A DNA stretch of 64,000 nt. It comes from Rhizodiscina lignyota. Lineage: Eukaryota > Ascomycota > Dothideomycetes > Aulographales > Rhizodiscinaceae. Shown one piece after another: positions 33,222 through 44,549 of this stretch. The stretch is taken from the NCBI GenBank assembly GCA_010015805.1, contig ML978122.1:525783-589782 (forward strand), read 5' to 3'. Position 1 is the first letter of the stretch, and each line of letters starts with the position of its first letter. A program made the translations under genes and the position numbers. Below the pieces are notes generated by a model. The model had not been told where the DNA came from. It was given only the letters and a program-made list of their open reading frames with translations, and did no database searches.

Positions 33222-35621
33222 TCAACCACCTGAGATAACCAGTTTCGCAGCCCTGATGAACGCCTGAATCTTTTCGATACTTTGCTGTCCATCCTCTTCA
33301 ACACCACTGCTCACGTCCACACCGGCTATCCTCGGCTCAAGGTCCCCAAGCTGTGCTAACACATCTCTTACATTACCTGGATTCAGGCCGCCAGCAAGCA
33401 GCACATTAACACCTTCATCTTTCTTCAGCGCCTCTTTAACCATAGTAAGATTGAGAGATGTTCCCGTGCCGCCAATACCTGAGTCAAAGAGCGCAAGTGA
33501 ATGATATCCTCTCAAGCCCATACCAGGTTCTCCTGGAGCGAACCTTCGGATGACCGGTACCGGAATAAGATTTGCCCATTCCACAGGTTCAGAGCCGTGC
33601 AGTTGGACGACATCGAGGTTCAGTAGTTTCTGCTGCTCCAGAATATACTCCAGCGGCTGATCCAGAAATACGCCGACCAGGACTGCCCGGTCTGGATGAT
33701 GGAAGAAGTTACTGGCAGTATACACGTTCCAGTTCGACGCCACGCCTCGGGGATTACTCAAAGGTTTCAATTTGTTTGTGCGATGCGGTTTGGGAGTAGA
33801 GTGTACTGTCTCAGAGATGGCAATGGCGACTTCTCTTGAGACGCAGCGCTTCCGTCCAGTGACAAGGATCATACCAATGGCATCTGCGCCAGCCTCTATA
33901 GCAGCTTTTGCTGCCGCTGGTGAACGAGTGCCACAAATCTTGACAAGCAGTTCCTGTCGTTGCTTTGTATCAGGTTTGGAGTCCCCACCAAGAAGCTCGT
34001 AGATGAATTGGGTCGTGTCTGCAGCCCGCATTAGAGCCTCTCCCACAAGCACAGCACCGACACCATTCTTCTGATAAGGTTCGACATCTTTCGGGCCGGA
34101 AATTCCACTCAAGGCGCACACGACAGTGTCCTCCGGTACCAAGCTCATGAGGCGGCTGGTGGTATCAAGGTCTACCTCGAAGTTGGTCAAATTTCGATTG
34201 TTGACGCCGATGACTTTTGAGCCCAAATTTACGGCGATGCGCATTTCATCGACCGTGTTCACTTCAACTAACGGCTCCATGCCCAGAGCCTGAGAGTAGA
34301 GGTACAACGATTTCAGGGTTGCCTCGTCCAGCATCTTTACGATGAGGAGAACAGTGTCGGCTCCAGCAAGTCGTGCTTCCAGAATTTGGTATTCATCGAA
34401 GATGAATTCCTTCCTCAGAACTGCCGGCCTATTTCGCATTCCTTGCAGGCTTTGACGAACTGCCCGAAGGTCGTCGATGCTTCCTTTGAACCACTCAGGC
34501 TCCGTGAGGACAGAGATGACACTGGCTCCTGCTAAAGCATACGTCCTTGCTTGTGCTGGAGCACATGCTGTGAGCGAGATGATGCCTTTTGAGGGAGATG
34601 CGCGCTTGATCTCAGCCATTAGCGATAGCCGATAAGGTGACTGCTTCAAACGCTCAGGGAAGGATATTTGCGGAGGCGCAAGATTCAAGTCGTACGACGC
34701 TTGGAAATCCGACGGTCGTTGTGATGGGATTTGCTTCTGGGCTTCAACTGCGGCTCTGCGATGATCGTAAATGCGCTCCAGGATGGAGGTCTTCTTGTCG
34801 GAGGTACTGGACCCATTGGATTTAGTTGTGGCGCCATCGACTCCATTTGCTGCACTCGCAGATTTCGATGTCGCCTGATTCAAGCGCTCATTCTCGGCCC
34901 AGGTTCCGCCCTTCATTTTGAGAAAGTTCTTGAGCATTGTGCGCCCCTCAACCGTCAAGATACTCTCGGGGTGAAATTGGACACCTTCGACCAAAAGTTC
35001 TTTGTGACGGATGCCCATAATAACGCCCTTACCGCCATCCGGACCCGCTGCTACCCAGGATGACACTTCTAAGCACTCCGGCAAGGTCGGATGCGTTCCT
35101 GCCAGAGAGTGATACCTCGTAACAGGGATGTCCTGTGGTATGCTCTCGTAGACGCCTTTTCCATCATGCCGGAGCGGAGATGTCTTGCCATGCAAAATCT
35201 CTCCGGTCACGTCCACATTACCGCCAAAAACTTCATATATGCATTGTCTGGATATATAGTGAGACAAATAATCGAAGAAAGGGCTGTTGGAAAATACATA
35301 CTGTCCCATGCAAACGCCGAAAACTGGAATCTTCCCGCTGAAGTGCGCAATTGCATCTTTGCTGATTCCCGCATCGGTTTCAGGATGGCCGGGACCTGGG
35401 CTAATGACAAGCTGAGTGGGTTTCAAGGCAATGAGTTCATCCAGAGTGATCTCATCGTTCCGGTATACGGATACTGTAGCTCCTTCGAGCACGAAGTATT
35501 GGTACACATTCCAGGTGAAGGAGTCATAATTGTCAATCAGCACAAGATTCGACGCAGTAGCGACCGGCGCTGCTGCAGTCGGTTGGACTGCAGTCTGGTC
35601 TATAAGGTCCAATGCCGGCAT
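33222..35621 (-). CDS. trpC: Trifunctional tryptophan biosynthesis protein TrpC (GATase-IGPS-PRAI)
   Basis: Carries three activities of tryptophan synthesis on one chain: glutamine amidotransferase for anthranilate synthase, indole-3-glycerol-phosphate synthase and phosphoribosylanthranilate isomerase. Exons 35621-35302 and 35247-33222 give 781 residues. The amidotransferase has [20 protein letters not shown] and the nucleophile in GVCMGQQC, which only forms after removal of the 54-bp intron, plus GVQFHPES. The synthase has [27 protein letters not shown] and GVNNRNL. The isomerase has [12 protein letters not shown] and the C-terminal GVDVSSGVE. The start is the ATG before PALDLIDQT. The intron keeps the reading frame open and has no stop, so intron retention would yield an inactive amidotransferase but intact downstream domains. 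Confidence 0.95.
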   Translation of the reverse strand: MPALDLIDQTAVQPTAAAPVATASNLVLIDNYDSFTWNVYQYFVLEGATVSVYRNDEITLDELIALKPTQLVISPGPGHPETDAGISKDAIAHFSGKIPVFGVCMGQYVFSNSPFFDYLSHYISRQCIYEVFGGNVDVTGEILHGKTSPLRHDGKGVYESIPQDIPVTRYHSLAGTHPTLPECLEVSSWVAAGPDGGKGVIMGIRHKELLVEGVQFHPESILTVEGRTMLKNFLKMKGGTWAENERLNQATSKSASAANGVDGATTKSNGSSTSDKKTSILERIYDHRRAAVEAQKQIPSQRPSDFQASYDLNLAPPQISFPERLKQSPYRLSLMAEIKRASPSKGIISLTACAPAQARTYALAGASVISVLTEPEWFKGSIDDLRAVRQSLQGMRNRPAVLRKEFIFDEYQILEARLAGADTVLLIVKMLDEATLKSLYLYSQALGMEPLVEVNTVDEMRIAVNLGSKVIGVNNRNLTNFEVDLDTTSRLMSLVPEDTVVCALSGISGPKDVEPYQKNGVGAVLVGEALMRAADTTQFIYELLGGDSKPDTKQRQELLVKICGTRSPAAAKAAIEAGADAIGMILVTGRKRCVSREVAIAISETVHSTPKPHRTNKLKPLSNPRGVASNWNVYTASNFFHHPDRAVLVGVFLDQPLEYILEQQKLLNLDVVQLHGSEPVEWANLIPVPVIRRFAPGEPGMGLRGYHSLALFDSGIGGTGTSLNLTMVKEALKKDEGVNVLLAGGLNPGNVRDVLAQLGDLEPRIAGVDVSSGVEEDGQQSIEKIQAFIRAAKLVISGG

Positions 35622-36198
35622 TCTGATGGATGAACGACAGACTGAGAGGTTATGGCAAAAATGAGACGAGCAATGGAAGATCCCAAAGCTGTAAGGGGGC
35701 AATACTCATCGGGCTTGGCACGTTTAAAAAGACAAATTCAACTCGGCGACCGACTTTCCACCGCGGTTATTCCGACATCGATCCGACGCATGCAGGGGCA
35801 AGTGCGCCACTTCAAGCCCTGAAGCCACAGGTACATAAGCCCAACCATCAACCAGCCGTCTCTCATTAGGGTATTCATCACTCACTTACGTCCTGCCACG
35901 CAACATGCACGGCGTATGGCGGACGATTCCATACACCTGCCTTAGCTCATGCTGTCTGCAGCCGCCGGACAGGCGTAATCAGTGGGCTCGATCGGGAAGG
36001 TTAGAGTCGCTTCTTCCCAAATTTGTTCCGTCTGACGAGAGGCAGCTGTGGTAAGTTGCGAGATTGCAGATCGCGTAAGAGGAAAAACCCTGACATTCCT
36101 TTACTTCTACGTCTCGCTTACAAGTTCTCGTTCCCAATATTTCCGTCGTCAAGTTATCTTCTAAACTATAACTTGGTTGAAGGAAGTCTTTAATCGCC
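35622..36198. promoter_or_regulatory. Divergent promoter between trpC and LanC-like gene
   Basis: 577 bases with no gene. Both neighbours read outward. No TGACTC general-control (Gcn4/CpcA) site was located with confidence. Confidence 0.35.
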
Positions 36199-37374
36199 AT
36201 GCCGAAGCTCGCTTACATGAAGAACGACCCATCGGTCCTCTTAACAGTCTCGCAGACAGAAGTGGATGATGATCTAATTGAACTGCTCACCAGTGCGGTT
36301 CAGAAATTCCCACCGAGTGACGCCTGGAAGTCAGTAAGAGTTGGTGTTGGTGGGATATACTGCGGTCGGACAGGAGTGGCGTATTTGTTCATGAATGTCG
36401 ACAAAACAAGGCCCAATCTCGAAATCGAAGGAAAACGTCCAATCCAATGGGCCGCTGCATATTTGTCTGGCGACCGAGAGCCGGAGCCGATAACAACGTT
36501 GTCATGCGGGATCTTCAACGAGGAACTCAGCTTCTGCGCTGTAGCCGCAGCCTTCTACAAAGACACTGCATATGTGCAGAAGCTTCTCAAATACCTAGAT
36601 GAGATTGTTTCTTCGAATGAGGGCGCATTTGAGTACTGTTATGGACGTGCTGGACTTCTCTACCTGCTTCGTTTGGTCCGGTCGTGGTTCCCCGAATCAG
36701 CAGAACTCGTTAACCCAGGGATGGACTCGGTAATTGAGAATATAATGGCGAATGGCCCACCATGGATTCTTGACATGGGAGGAACGAATGACTTCGGGAC
36801 TGTACGGTACGATTTTGTCGGGCCAGGGCACGGTCGGATGGGCATAATCGTACAAATATTGCTGAGTAATTCTACGTACGCCTCGAAACTTGAATCGGCG
36901 CTCATTGAGCTGCTGGATATCCAACAGGAGGACGGAAACTGGCCAGACCAGTGGCCCGGATCTCAAGCGTCTGAAAAGAACCGGCACCTTGTCCAGTGGT
37001 GTCATGGAGCCCCAGGAATGGTGCAGTGTCTCGTTGCCATTCGTGAGTTTTTCCCACACCTGCAATCGAGAATCGATGATTCGATTGCGGAAGGAAGACG
37101 AATTACTTGGGAGAAAGGGCTCTTGATCAAAGAGCCCAACTTTTGTCACGGGACTACTGGAAATGCCTTTGCATTTCCGCCTGGCGAGAAAAGAGACCAT
37201 TTCTTGGCGCACACTACCGAGCAAAGAGTGCAAGAAGGATATGCCGCTGGAGCCATTGAGAATTGTGATTATGGTATAACGTGGAGTGTTGCTTTTGGAG
37301 GCATAAGCCGAGCAGTCGGCTGGCTGTGGAGGGATAAAGAGCGAGGCTGCTACCTTGGCTTTGATGACGTCTAA
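36199..37374 (+). CDS. LanC-like (lanthionine synthetase C-like) protein
   Basis: Single-exon protein of 391 residues with the alpha/alpha-toroid LanC fold. Repeated G-rich turn motifs mark the barrel: GVGGIYCGRTGVAYLF, EYCYGRAGLLYLL, DFVGPGHGRMGIIVQIL, QWCHGAPGMVQCL and NFCHGTTGNAFAF. The zinc ligands expected from bacterial LanC and animal LANCL proteins are present: Cys in WCHGAPG, then the Cys-His pair of FCHGTTG. Eukaryotic LanC-like proteins add glutathione to dehydrated Ser or Thr residues in damaged proteins; that is the best guess here. No precursor peptide or LanB-type dehydratase gene is next to it, so lanthipeptide production is not supported. Confidence 0.9.
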   Translation: MPKLAYMKNDPSVLLTVSQTEVDDDLIELLTSAVQKFPPSDAWKSVRVGVGGIYCGRTGVAYLFMNVDKTRPNLEIEGKRPIQWAAAYLSGDREPEPITTLSCGIFNEELSFCAVAAAFYKDTAYVQKLLKYLDEIVSSNEGAFEYCYGRAGLLYLLRLVRSWFPESAELVNPGMDSVIENIMANGPPWILDMGGTNDFGTVRYDFVGPGHGRMGIIVQILLSNSTYASKLESALIELLDIQQEDGNWPDQWPGSQASEKNRHLVQWCHGAPGMVQCLVAIREFFPHLQSRIDDSIAEGRRITWEKGLLIKEPNFCHGTTGNAFAFPPGEKRDHFLAHTTEQRVQEGYAAGAIENCDYGITWSVAFGGISRAVGWLWRDKERGCYLGFDDV

Positions 37375-38643
37375 TGCTGGAGCAGAACATTCATCCTGTA
37401 TGGAAACAGTGCGGGCCCGTTCGGCGCTGGAGGGCGGAACGGCAATCCACCAGTCTCGAGCTGCATGAGGAAGACCACGTGCGGAAGCGCACCCAAGTAG
37501 TAATTGTCGAACTACCGCTCCGGCTACGGAGCGAGGACGGCTTCAGAGACTAGCGTTATCTCCATAAGAAGCTCGGTCGTCTTGCGCAAACATTATGGTT
37601 AATACAGAACATCTCCTTTGTGTCAGTTAGGACGTCCAACCGGCGCAATAAAGCACTCATATAGCTCAGTAGCTGAAAGATGACCTCGTCCCAGTTGATC
37701 GCTTCCATGGACTCCTCCGAGCCAACGAGTCTCTGCCAACCACTACACTAACATCGCCCTTCGTTACAAGATTATCTGTTCCGCGTAGCATTCCTGGACC
37801 CCCTCATAGGCTCAGAACTCAAAGTTCGGGCTGACTATGCTCGTGAAATGGATCATATACTGCTTGATTTCCAGAGACTTGCTTTTGCAAAGGAGGTCAT
37901 TGCAGAGACCACACCCAATATTCATGAAAACGTAATTAAACGTCTCCGAAACTTGTAATCGGGAAAGGATAAATGGAGATATATCGAAATTTTGGAGATT
38001 GGCAGAATGGAGGAGGCTTGTAAGGTAAAGGAACATAAAGAAGGTCCAAAGAAAGTATAACAGCCGCGACTGAGAAGGGTTTAGCGTTGTGATCGACTTA
38101 AGATGCGCTTATGTCAGCGAGATCTTGAAACTTGACTCTGAAACTCTGTGCAACTTCGCCGGACGCATTCCAACTTTAAAATCACCCGCAGTCGCCTGAC
38201 GGGCCTGCGCTCCGTATTACATTCAACAACTTCTACAGCCCCTTCTAGCCTCGTTCTTGCTCCGCGCTTCCCGCAACAATGATGCTGAGATGTTTCCTTG
38301 TACAGTTCACGATTCCTGCTCTCTCCGACCCCTGATCAAAGGAATATTAGATGCGTGGAGAATACTGTTCTACTGGCCAACTTTATGTCAGGGTGGCGTG
38401 TCTAAAAGGGCACCCGAGCCAGTGACGATGCTATTACATTCGTCATCCGGGAGGTGTGATTCATGGTAGCCCCACTTCTATCCGTCCAGTGGGAGATGGA
38501 TCATATGTCCGAAATTGGGCATATAGAGCCGGTAGTCACATGTCTGCGTACGATAAACATGTCCGTCGAGTTGAGGCAATTCGACAACGTTTTGTTGCTC
38601 GAATAATCGTCGATTGGTCGTCAACTCTCTTTTTTTAATCACA
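37375..38643. other. 1.3-kb intergenic stretch before the split oxygenase locus
   Basis: No supported gene. The short open frames have no motifs. The final several hundred bases should hold the promoter of the first oxygenase subunit gene. Confidence 0.5.
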
Positions 38644-39816
38644 ATGGAGGGCCTCACGAGAACCCTTCCTGCTTCATGGTATCGCAGCGAGCCGCTGTAT
38701 AAGCTCGAGCGGAGAGCTGTTTTCTTGAAGGTCTGCTTCTACTTCGCTTCCTCAGAGATGCGTTATAGTAGTATGCTAACTCAATGGTCCAGGCTTGGTA
38801 CCTACTCGGACCCGTCACGAAATTCACGAAAGTTGGAGAGGATGTTTCGTACGAGATGGCGCAGGTCAAGTTGACCGTTCGACGTTCTTCGGAGGATGTG
38901 AAGAGCATAAAGGTCTATGCGGACGCCGATGTAGGTCTCTCTCGCGCCTAAGGGATAAAAGTGCAGGGCGATTGAGCTGTTATCGTAGGGTTCTGAGCTG
39001 CGGAGCCACTTGACGCGCACCGGATTGCTCTTCTCTACCATTTCGGACGAAGCTGGACCCTTCGAGGAGTTCTTCCCGGACCTGGAGAAGCTTCTTGATC
39101 GCGTTGACTTCACAAAGCTTCCGCACAAGAGGAGCATCAAGTATCCAGGCGTCTTCAACTGGAAAACAATGTGAGTGTAGATGCATAGAACGTGAATCTC
39201 GCCGCTGACAGACGAAGGGTCGATGGATATCAGGAGTGCCTTCACTGCCAGTACACTCACCCAAGCTTTTCCGTGTACTACCCGCCGACAACGTATGCGG
39301 TAAAAGACTTCCAAAACTTTTCACAGCACATTGCAGATCCGGACAAGCCTGACGATGGATTGTTCTTGTACTTTTTCCCCAACTGTACTTTGAATGTGTA
39401 CGGCGGCGGCATGTCCTCATTCCGCGTCTGTCCAACCGAGGATCCCAATGTTACGCGGATGGAATTTGACTATTTCCATACGACGGACTCCCAAGAGGAG
39501 TTTGAGAAGTATTTTAAGTTCGTCCGGCAGGTCGCAATGGAAGACTTCGAGCTCTGCGAGAAAGCCCAAGAGAACCTACGAATTGGAATTTATACGGAAG
39601 GCATCCTGAACCCCAACAAAGAAAATGGCGTCTCTCGTACGTACACTAATTCGCTTGTGTGGACTCAACTGACTTCCGCATATAGACTATCAAAACAAAG
39701 TTCTCGAGCTCGTGACTGAGCAGTACAAGAAGGAAAAGGAGGCTGCGGAACCATCTATGCAAGCAGTTCCGCAGGAGATCCCCGTTCAGCCTGTTGTGGA
39801 ACCTACAGGCGCATGA
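38644..39816 (+). CDS. Rieske-oxygenase-family catalytic subunit lacking the Rieske cluster
   Basis: Choline-monooxygenase-like ring-hydroxylating oxygenase alpha subunit in which the [2Fe-2S] domain has lost its cluster. Exons 38644-38730, 38793-38930, 38989-39170, 39218-39636 and 39686-39816 join to 318 residues; family members with a Rieske domain run near 400. The opening ASWYRSEPLYKLERRAVF and GPVTKFTKVGEDVSYEMAQ are family-like. The stretch up to PGVFNWKTM has no Cys and no CxH or CxxH pair. The mononuclear-iron site is intact: bridging Glu and His-x4-His in QECLHCQYTHP (39234-39260), and Asp in MEDFELCEKAQ (39543-39545). Intron 1 has an unusual GTCTGC donor but a perfect TGCTAAC branch site. 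It needs electrons from another Rieske protein; the next gene is the obvious partner. Confidence 0.85.
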
Positions 39817-40197
39817 TAGCTGTCAACGTAGTGTTTGTGCCGTTGAGTCGATGATCCCGTGGTTCTTTCTAGTCCTTCATCCACGAGTCTGAGCATCTAA
39901 TTTACGTTTCGTGCGACAGAAAATACTAGACCTTGTGGTGTTCCTGCTCTTCCTCCGCTCTCTGAATTTCCATCACGTACTTTATGGATCGCACTTCCAA
40001 ATGCGGTATCCGTCTTGGCATGAGTAGTCAACAGGACCCTGGCTCAACGGTGGAGCTAAATTTGTCGATCGTATCCGCGAATCACACACTATCTTTACGT
40101 TATCTCCCACCATCTTTTTGTTTAAAGCATCTAGAAGCCTCTTTCCTACCCGCTTGTAGCTTTGTATTATCTTTCAGTTCCTGTCGATCCGCCCATC
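39817..40197. other. Spacer between the two oxygenase subunit genes
   Basis: 381 bases between the stop of the first and the ATG of the second same-strand gene. It has no coding content and is long enough for a separate promoter. Confidence 0.5.
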
Positions 40198-41682
40198 ATG
40201 TCGGACCTTATCGCCCTCCAGCCTCACATGATCTACATTCTCTTTGTTGTCTGCATCGCTTCAGTTTCATTGAACATCTACACGTATTTCGACAAGAAGA
40301 AAGCGAGTTCGCCTACAAATACCACTCCACTTCTACCGCAGACCGACGATGTTGACGTTCACGTGACTAAAGAGCCAGAACTCCCATCAGGTTGGTGGAG
40401 AGATGAATCACAATTCCAACTCGAGCGCCGCGCCATCTTCAGCAAGGTAGTGCGCCCGGTAAATTTGCCGTTGCTGCCACTGACCCATATAGACCTGGAT
40501 TTGTGTCAGCCACCGTAGTCGCTTTGGAAAGCCCGGCGACTATGTCACCTTTGAGGTCGCGGGCTTCCCATTCTTTCTTATTCTCGGGAAGGATAGTGTT
40601 GTGCGAGCATTCCATAACGTGTGCCGCCACCGAGCATACAGTGTAACCAAGAAGGCGGCTGGATCGTCTCTTGTGCTCGGCTGCAGATACCACGGCTGGA
40701 GTTACGATACAAGGGGCCGACTCACGAAGGCACCGGAGTTTGACAAAGTACCTGGCTTCGACAAGGCTCAGAACAGTTTATTCGAAATCCATGCGAGAGT
40801 CGACGCCCACGGTTTTGTCTATGTCAATTTGGACGCAAGCGAAGAAGCCGGTGACGGCGAATTGTGGGAAGTGACAAAAGTCGGCAAGCCGACAGAGATC
40901 AACCACGATTCTTGCTGGCTGCACTGCTGGGAGTTTAAAGGAAAGTTCAATTGGAAGGTTACAAGTAAGCAGAGAACCAAACTTTACTAGCTCTGGTCAA
41001 CACTGATACGCAGGAAGCTCTTAATGTTGAGGGGAATACAGACGATGCATCACCTACGTTCGGTGGCCTTCCGACAAGTCGTTTCTTCCGAGCCCTTGAA
41101 TCGTGTGGATACAGCATGACAGGCCAGCTACGCTTCTTCCCTTTGGCCACGGTCTATACGAAGAACGGCAGTCCTTTTTGGTACAAGATAACCTTTTCCC
41201 CAGACTCACCAACGCAGACAACCGTGTGGTGCGATGTGTACTCCACAAAATACACGAATGCATTCCGCTTCGAAGGCGCTGTCAAAGATGGCCTTGAGAA
41301 GGAGATGAAATCCAAGATCCACGCCTTGGAGGAGCAATACGCAGAACTGGAAGCCTCGAACACGTTCCAGGAAGAGAGCGGTACGTTCTGTAATCAGCTG
41401 AAAGTGTCTTTGGAAGCCGCGCTAATTTCCTTTCCCTTCAGGGATCCAAGCAACGATCACTACCATGGTCAAAGAGCATTTGAAGAAGGAGAGAGCTGCA
41501 GGGGAGCAGATCCATCCCGCTGCCGTACAGCAGTGCAGGAGCTCTTCCTTTGCACAGGCAGAGAAGCGTAAGTGGAGCTTGCGAGATCCCCTCGGCACGT
41601 TACTAATTCCGTAATAGTATGCCAGGAGCTTGATGCTGCTGGTGACAAATATCGACCGCGTGAAGACAGCTTGGCTTGGTAA
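40198..41682 (+). CDS. Membrane-anchored Rieske protein lacking the oxygenase catalytic iron site
   Basis: Rieske-oxygenase-family protein of 424 residues. Exons are 40198-40446, 40493-40964, 41018-41380, 41442-41567 and 41618-41682. Residues about 10-29 (HMIYILFVVCIASVSLNIY) form one membrane span, followed by a Lys-rich stop and a Pro/Asp-rich linker. The Rieske domain is complete: CRH (Cys 40622, His 40628) and CRYH (Cys 40682, His 40691), with GWSYDTRGRLTKAPEF. After FNWKVT the expected E-C-x-H-C-x4-H is missing; the sequence continues TTLNVEGNTDDASP. The distal D-x-x-x-C-E-x-x-Q segment is replaced by a Glu/Lys-rich helix. It keeps the sheet part (FFPLATVYTKNG) and seems to be an electron-transfer or scaffold partner of the gene upstream. 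Confidence 0.85.
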
Positions 41683-42686
41683 AGCTCCAGACATGCAGAG
41701 TAGTTTAAAGGAATTTCCTATGTTGCCAGCGTCTTCTTCTGGAGTTTACTAGACCTGCTCTTTTCGATGGCCAAGTCGGATGGTCATATGCCGCCTGCGG
41801 CCCCTTCAAGTGGACTTCGATTTATGAGTTTTGATGAACGGAATTGGACCGTTATTATCAATATCGAACCTTTACCATGGAGATATCGGACGAGAAAATG
41901 GAAATAGCTAAATAACATTTCCGTTCCCTGGAATTTCCGTTCTAAGTGCGAGTCTGTTTCCTCTTTAAAGTGACTGCCGCCACGCCGGAGATCCGCCATG
42001 TTCTCAACTCCGGACCCTCCCACGCGTTCGTTTGGTCCACTTGTCGAACTCTCGAATAGCGCCACCGCTGCACTCAAATTCTTCCATGCTGTATTTTTGC
42101 TGCGCTTAGTAATCTCAATTGGCACCTCGGTAGCATTTCTCCAAAGGCTACGGCTGAGCATGTCTTCAAGATAGCTTGGTGACATCAAGGAAGCGAACCG
42201 CATTCGGCAGTGGGCGCGCCCGCGATACCTCCTTTTGCCAGGACTCCGGTGCTCCAGCTTGGCAAAAGATAGAATAAATATGTTCTGATCTTGCTACTCG
42301 TATGACTAACGTATGTTCACTCGTTTCGACCAATGGGGTGTATAGCGTTGCGACGGCGCAGCTGCACACCACTAACGCCTAGAATCTTTTTCTCCGATAG
42401 TGACATCACCGGGGTCATGAGCTCCACAGCGCTCAGGCGAAGGCCTGAAAGCGTAGCAGCGGGCGAATCCTCCAATGATATCGCTTCTACCATCATCCAG
42501 CTGCAGTCGAAGTATCGGCTCATGCGAGTAGCTGTAAAGTCCGCCAGTCAAATTTGCACCCGCGGTACCACTGCACGGGCCTAAGACTGCTATGATACCA
42601 AATGATATAAAAGCAATAGGTTGACATCGTCCAGTGGGTCTCAACTTCCAAACACTCAAGCTCTCCTGCATATTTAAGTGCTTTCG
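41683..42686. other. 1-kb intergenic stretch, no supported gene
   Basis: Short minus-strand frames at 41784-42203 and 42166-42372 have a protein-like flavour but no motif, start context or splice signals that would support a gene. The end of the stretch is the promoter of the alcohol dehydrogenase. Confidence 0.45.
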
Positions 42687-44046
42687 ATGTCCAAACTCCT
42701 CGAGAAGCTCCATCTCCATCCAAAGCAGCACTCTAGTACCGATACACCCACATCAACTTCTCAGCCGACCTCATCCGAGCAATCTGAATCCGCAATGGCA
42801 TCCAATCTCCCAAAGACGTACAAGGCCGTCGTTATCGAAAAGGCCGGTGCCCCATGGACGATCAAAGATGTTGAACTCAAGATGCCGGAGCATGGCCAGA
42901 TCCTCATCAAAGTTCACGCTTGTGGTGTCTGCCACAGCGATGCAGCTGCTCAAGCTGGTCATATGGGCCCTCGGTGAGTTAATGGCTCTCTAATTCTAAA
43001 GGCCCATTGTCCGTTTAGTTCTGCAAATTGTGAAAAGTCTCCAAGATATCATTAACATAGACTAACTTTTCATATTAGCACGAAATTCCCTCTCATTCCT
43101 GGGCACGAAGTCATTGGCACTGTTGCCGCGGTTGGCCCCAATGAGCGTAAATGGAAAGAAGGCGAGCTCGTGGGTGGACCTTGGCATGGTGGTCACGACG
43201 GCATATGCAAGACTTGCATGAGAGGCGATTACCAGATGTGCGACACCGAAGAAATCAACGGCGTTACAAGAGATGGCGGTTACGCACAGTACTGTATCCT
43301 TCGGTCTGAAGCTGTTGTTCGCCTACCTGAGGGAATTGACCCGGCTGAGTACGCTCCACTGCTCTGGTAAGCATCTCCAACCGTACGAAGACGAAAATGC
43401 GAAATGCTCATTGATTTTCAGTGCTGGTGTGACAGTCTTCAATGGTATACGCAAGCTCAACATCCGACAAGGTGGCACCATCGCGGTTCAAGGTCTCGGA
43501 GGTCTCGGCCACTTAGCCCTCCAATATTCACGCAAAATGGGTTACCGCACAGTGGCGCTTTCTTCCTCGGATGCGAAGCGTGACTTTGCCATGAAGTTGG
43601 GAGCCACGGACTACGTCGATGGAAGCAAAGAGGATGCGGCAACAGCACTTCAGAAGCTTGGTGGAGCCGATCTAGTGGTTATTACCGCACCAAACCCGAC
43701 GATTATGGGCCCATTGCTGAACGGCTGTGCACCAAGAGGGAAAGTTCTGATCCTTGCTCGTACGTATCTCCGATTTCCTTGATGCTAGCTTCGGTTCTAT
43801 GAACTGACCATTGCTACAGCCGTCGGTGATGTTCCTGTCAGTACGATCGCAATGATTGGAAAAGGACTCTCAGTCCACGGGTGGCCGTCGGGTCATGCCG
43901 TCGATTCCGAGGATGCCATTGCTATGGCGCAGGAACAAGGAATCAAGGTCATGATTGAGAAGTTCCCCTTAGAGAAGGTTGCCGATGCGGTGCAGCATAT
44001 GCTGACCAGTAAGGTGCGATTCCGGGCTGTTTTGACAATGGATTGA
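42687..44046 (+). CDS. Zinc-dependent alcohol dehydrogenase (MDR family)
   Basis: NAD(P)-dependent, zinc-containing medium-chain dehydrogenase. Exons 42687-42973, 43079-43366, 43422-43759 and 43820-44046 join to 379 residues. An ATG at 42795 with a better start context would give 343 residues and matches the usual family N-terminus (MASNLPKTYKAVV), so the extra 36 Ser/Thr-rich residues may be untranslated or a targeting extension. Catalytic zinc ligands lie in CGVCHSD and GHEVIG. The structural-zinc lobe reads GICKTCMRGDYQMC, with the usual first Cys replaced. The Rossmann motif is GLGGLGHLALQ. It follows the split oxygenase pair on the same strand and could oxidise an alcohol made there; this is positional inference only. 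Confidence 0.88.
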
Positions 44047-44549
44047 ACGTAGATGATAAACAGTAGAGACTGGTTGGAACTGGCGCTTGTGTCGATATAC
44101 CAGTGATTCTAATGACGGGTTTCTTAAAACAACAGTTCTGGATTATTTTGCCTCTTCCTCTCATCTTACACTATATCAAACTCACGTGATTCGTTTCGGG
44201 AACTGAAATACCATCGCAGCCGGCGAAGATATGGAATAAAGCAAAATATCCGCGACCGACCAAGTTTAGAATGATCGCTAGCCGTTCAACCACTTGTATT
44301 GATGAATGCGATGCTTCTTCCCGCTTGCAATGTGGAGTTCCAGCTGAACAAGGCAATACTGCCATTGGATGCGCAATCCAAAACTTCTTATTGGCGAGGC
44401 TGCCGACATTGAGGCCCAAAATCAATTCAGGCTACCCATTGATAACTCAGTGATGAGTTTCTGAGGGAGGATAACAGTGTTACCACTCGCATGATGGGAT
44501 TTTAACTTTCCTTCGAACTGAACTTGAACGTGGATGGCACCATTTCGGG
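44047..44549. other. Intergenic, no gene seen
   Basis: 503 bases between two same-strand genes. No motif is supported. Confidence 0.5.

Noticed and set aside
36199-37374. Lanthipeptide biosynthesis cluster around the LanC-like gene
   Set aside because: No dehydratase or precursor peptide is nearby, and eukaryotic LanC-like proteins act without them.
38731-38988. A missed Rieske exon inside the introns of the first oxygenase gene
   Set aside because: The two introns are 62 and 58 bp, too short for a Rieske domain, and no CxH or CxxH pair occurs in any frame there. The absence looks real.
38644-41682. The two oxygenase genes as one gene broken by a frameshift or misassembly
   Set aside because: Each has its own start, stop, introns and both N- and C-terminal family segments, so they are two paralogous copies with different losses, not halves of one.
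41784-42372. Minus-strand frames between the Rieske gene and the alcohol dehydrogenase as a small gene
   Set aside because: No splice junction joins the two frames sensibly and no known motif appears. Left as unassigned.
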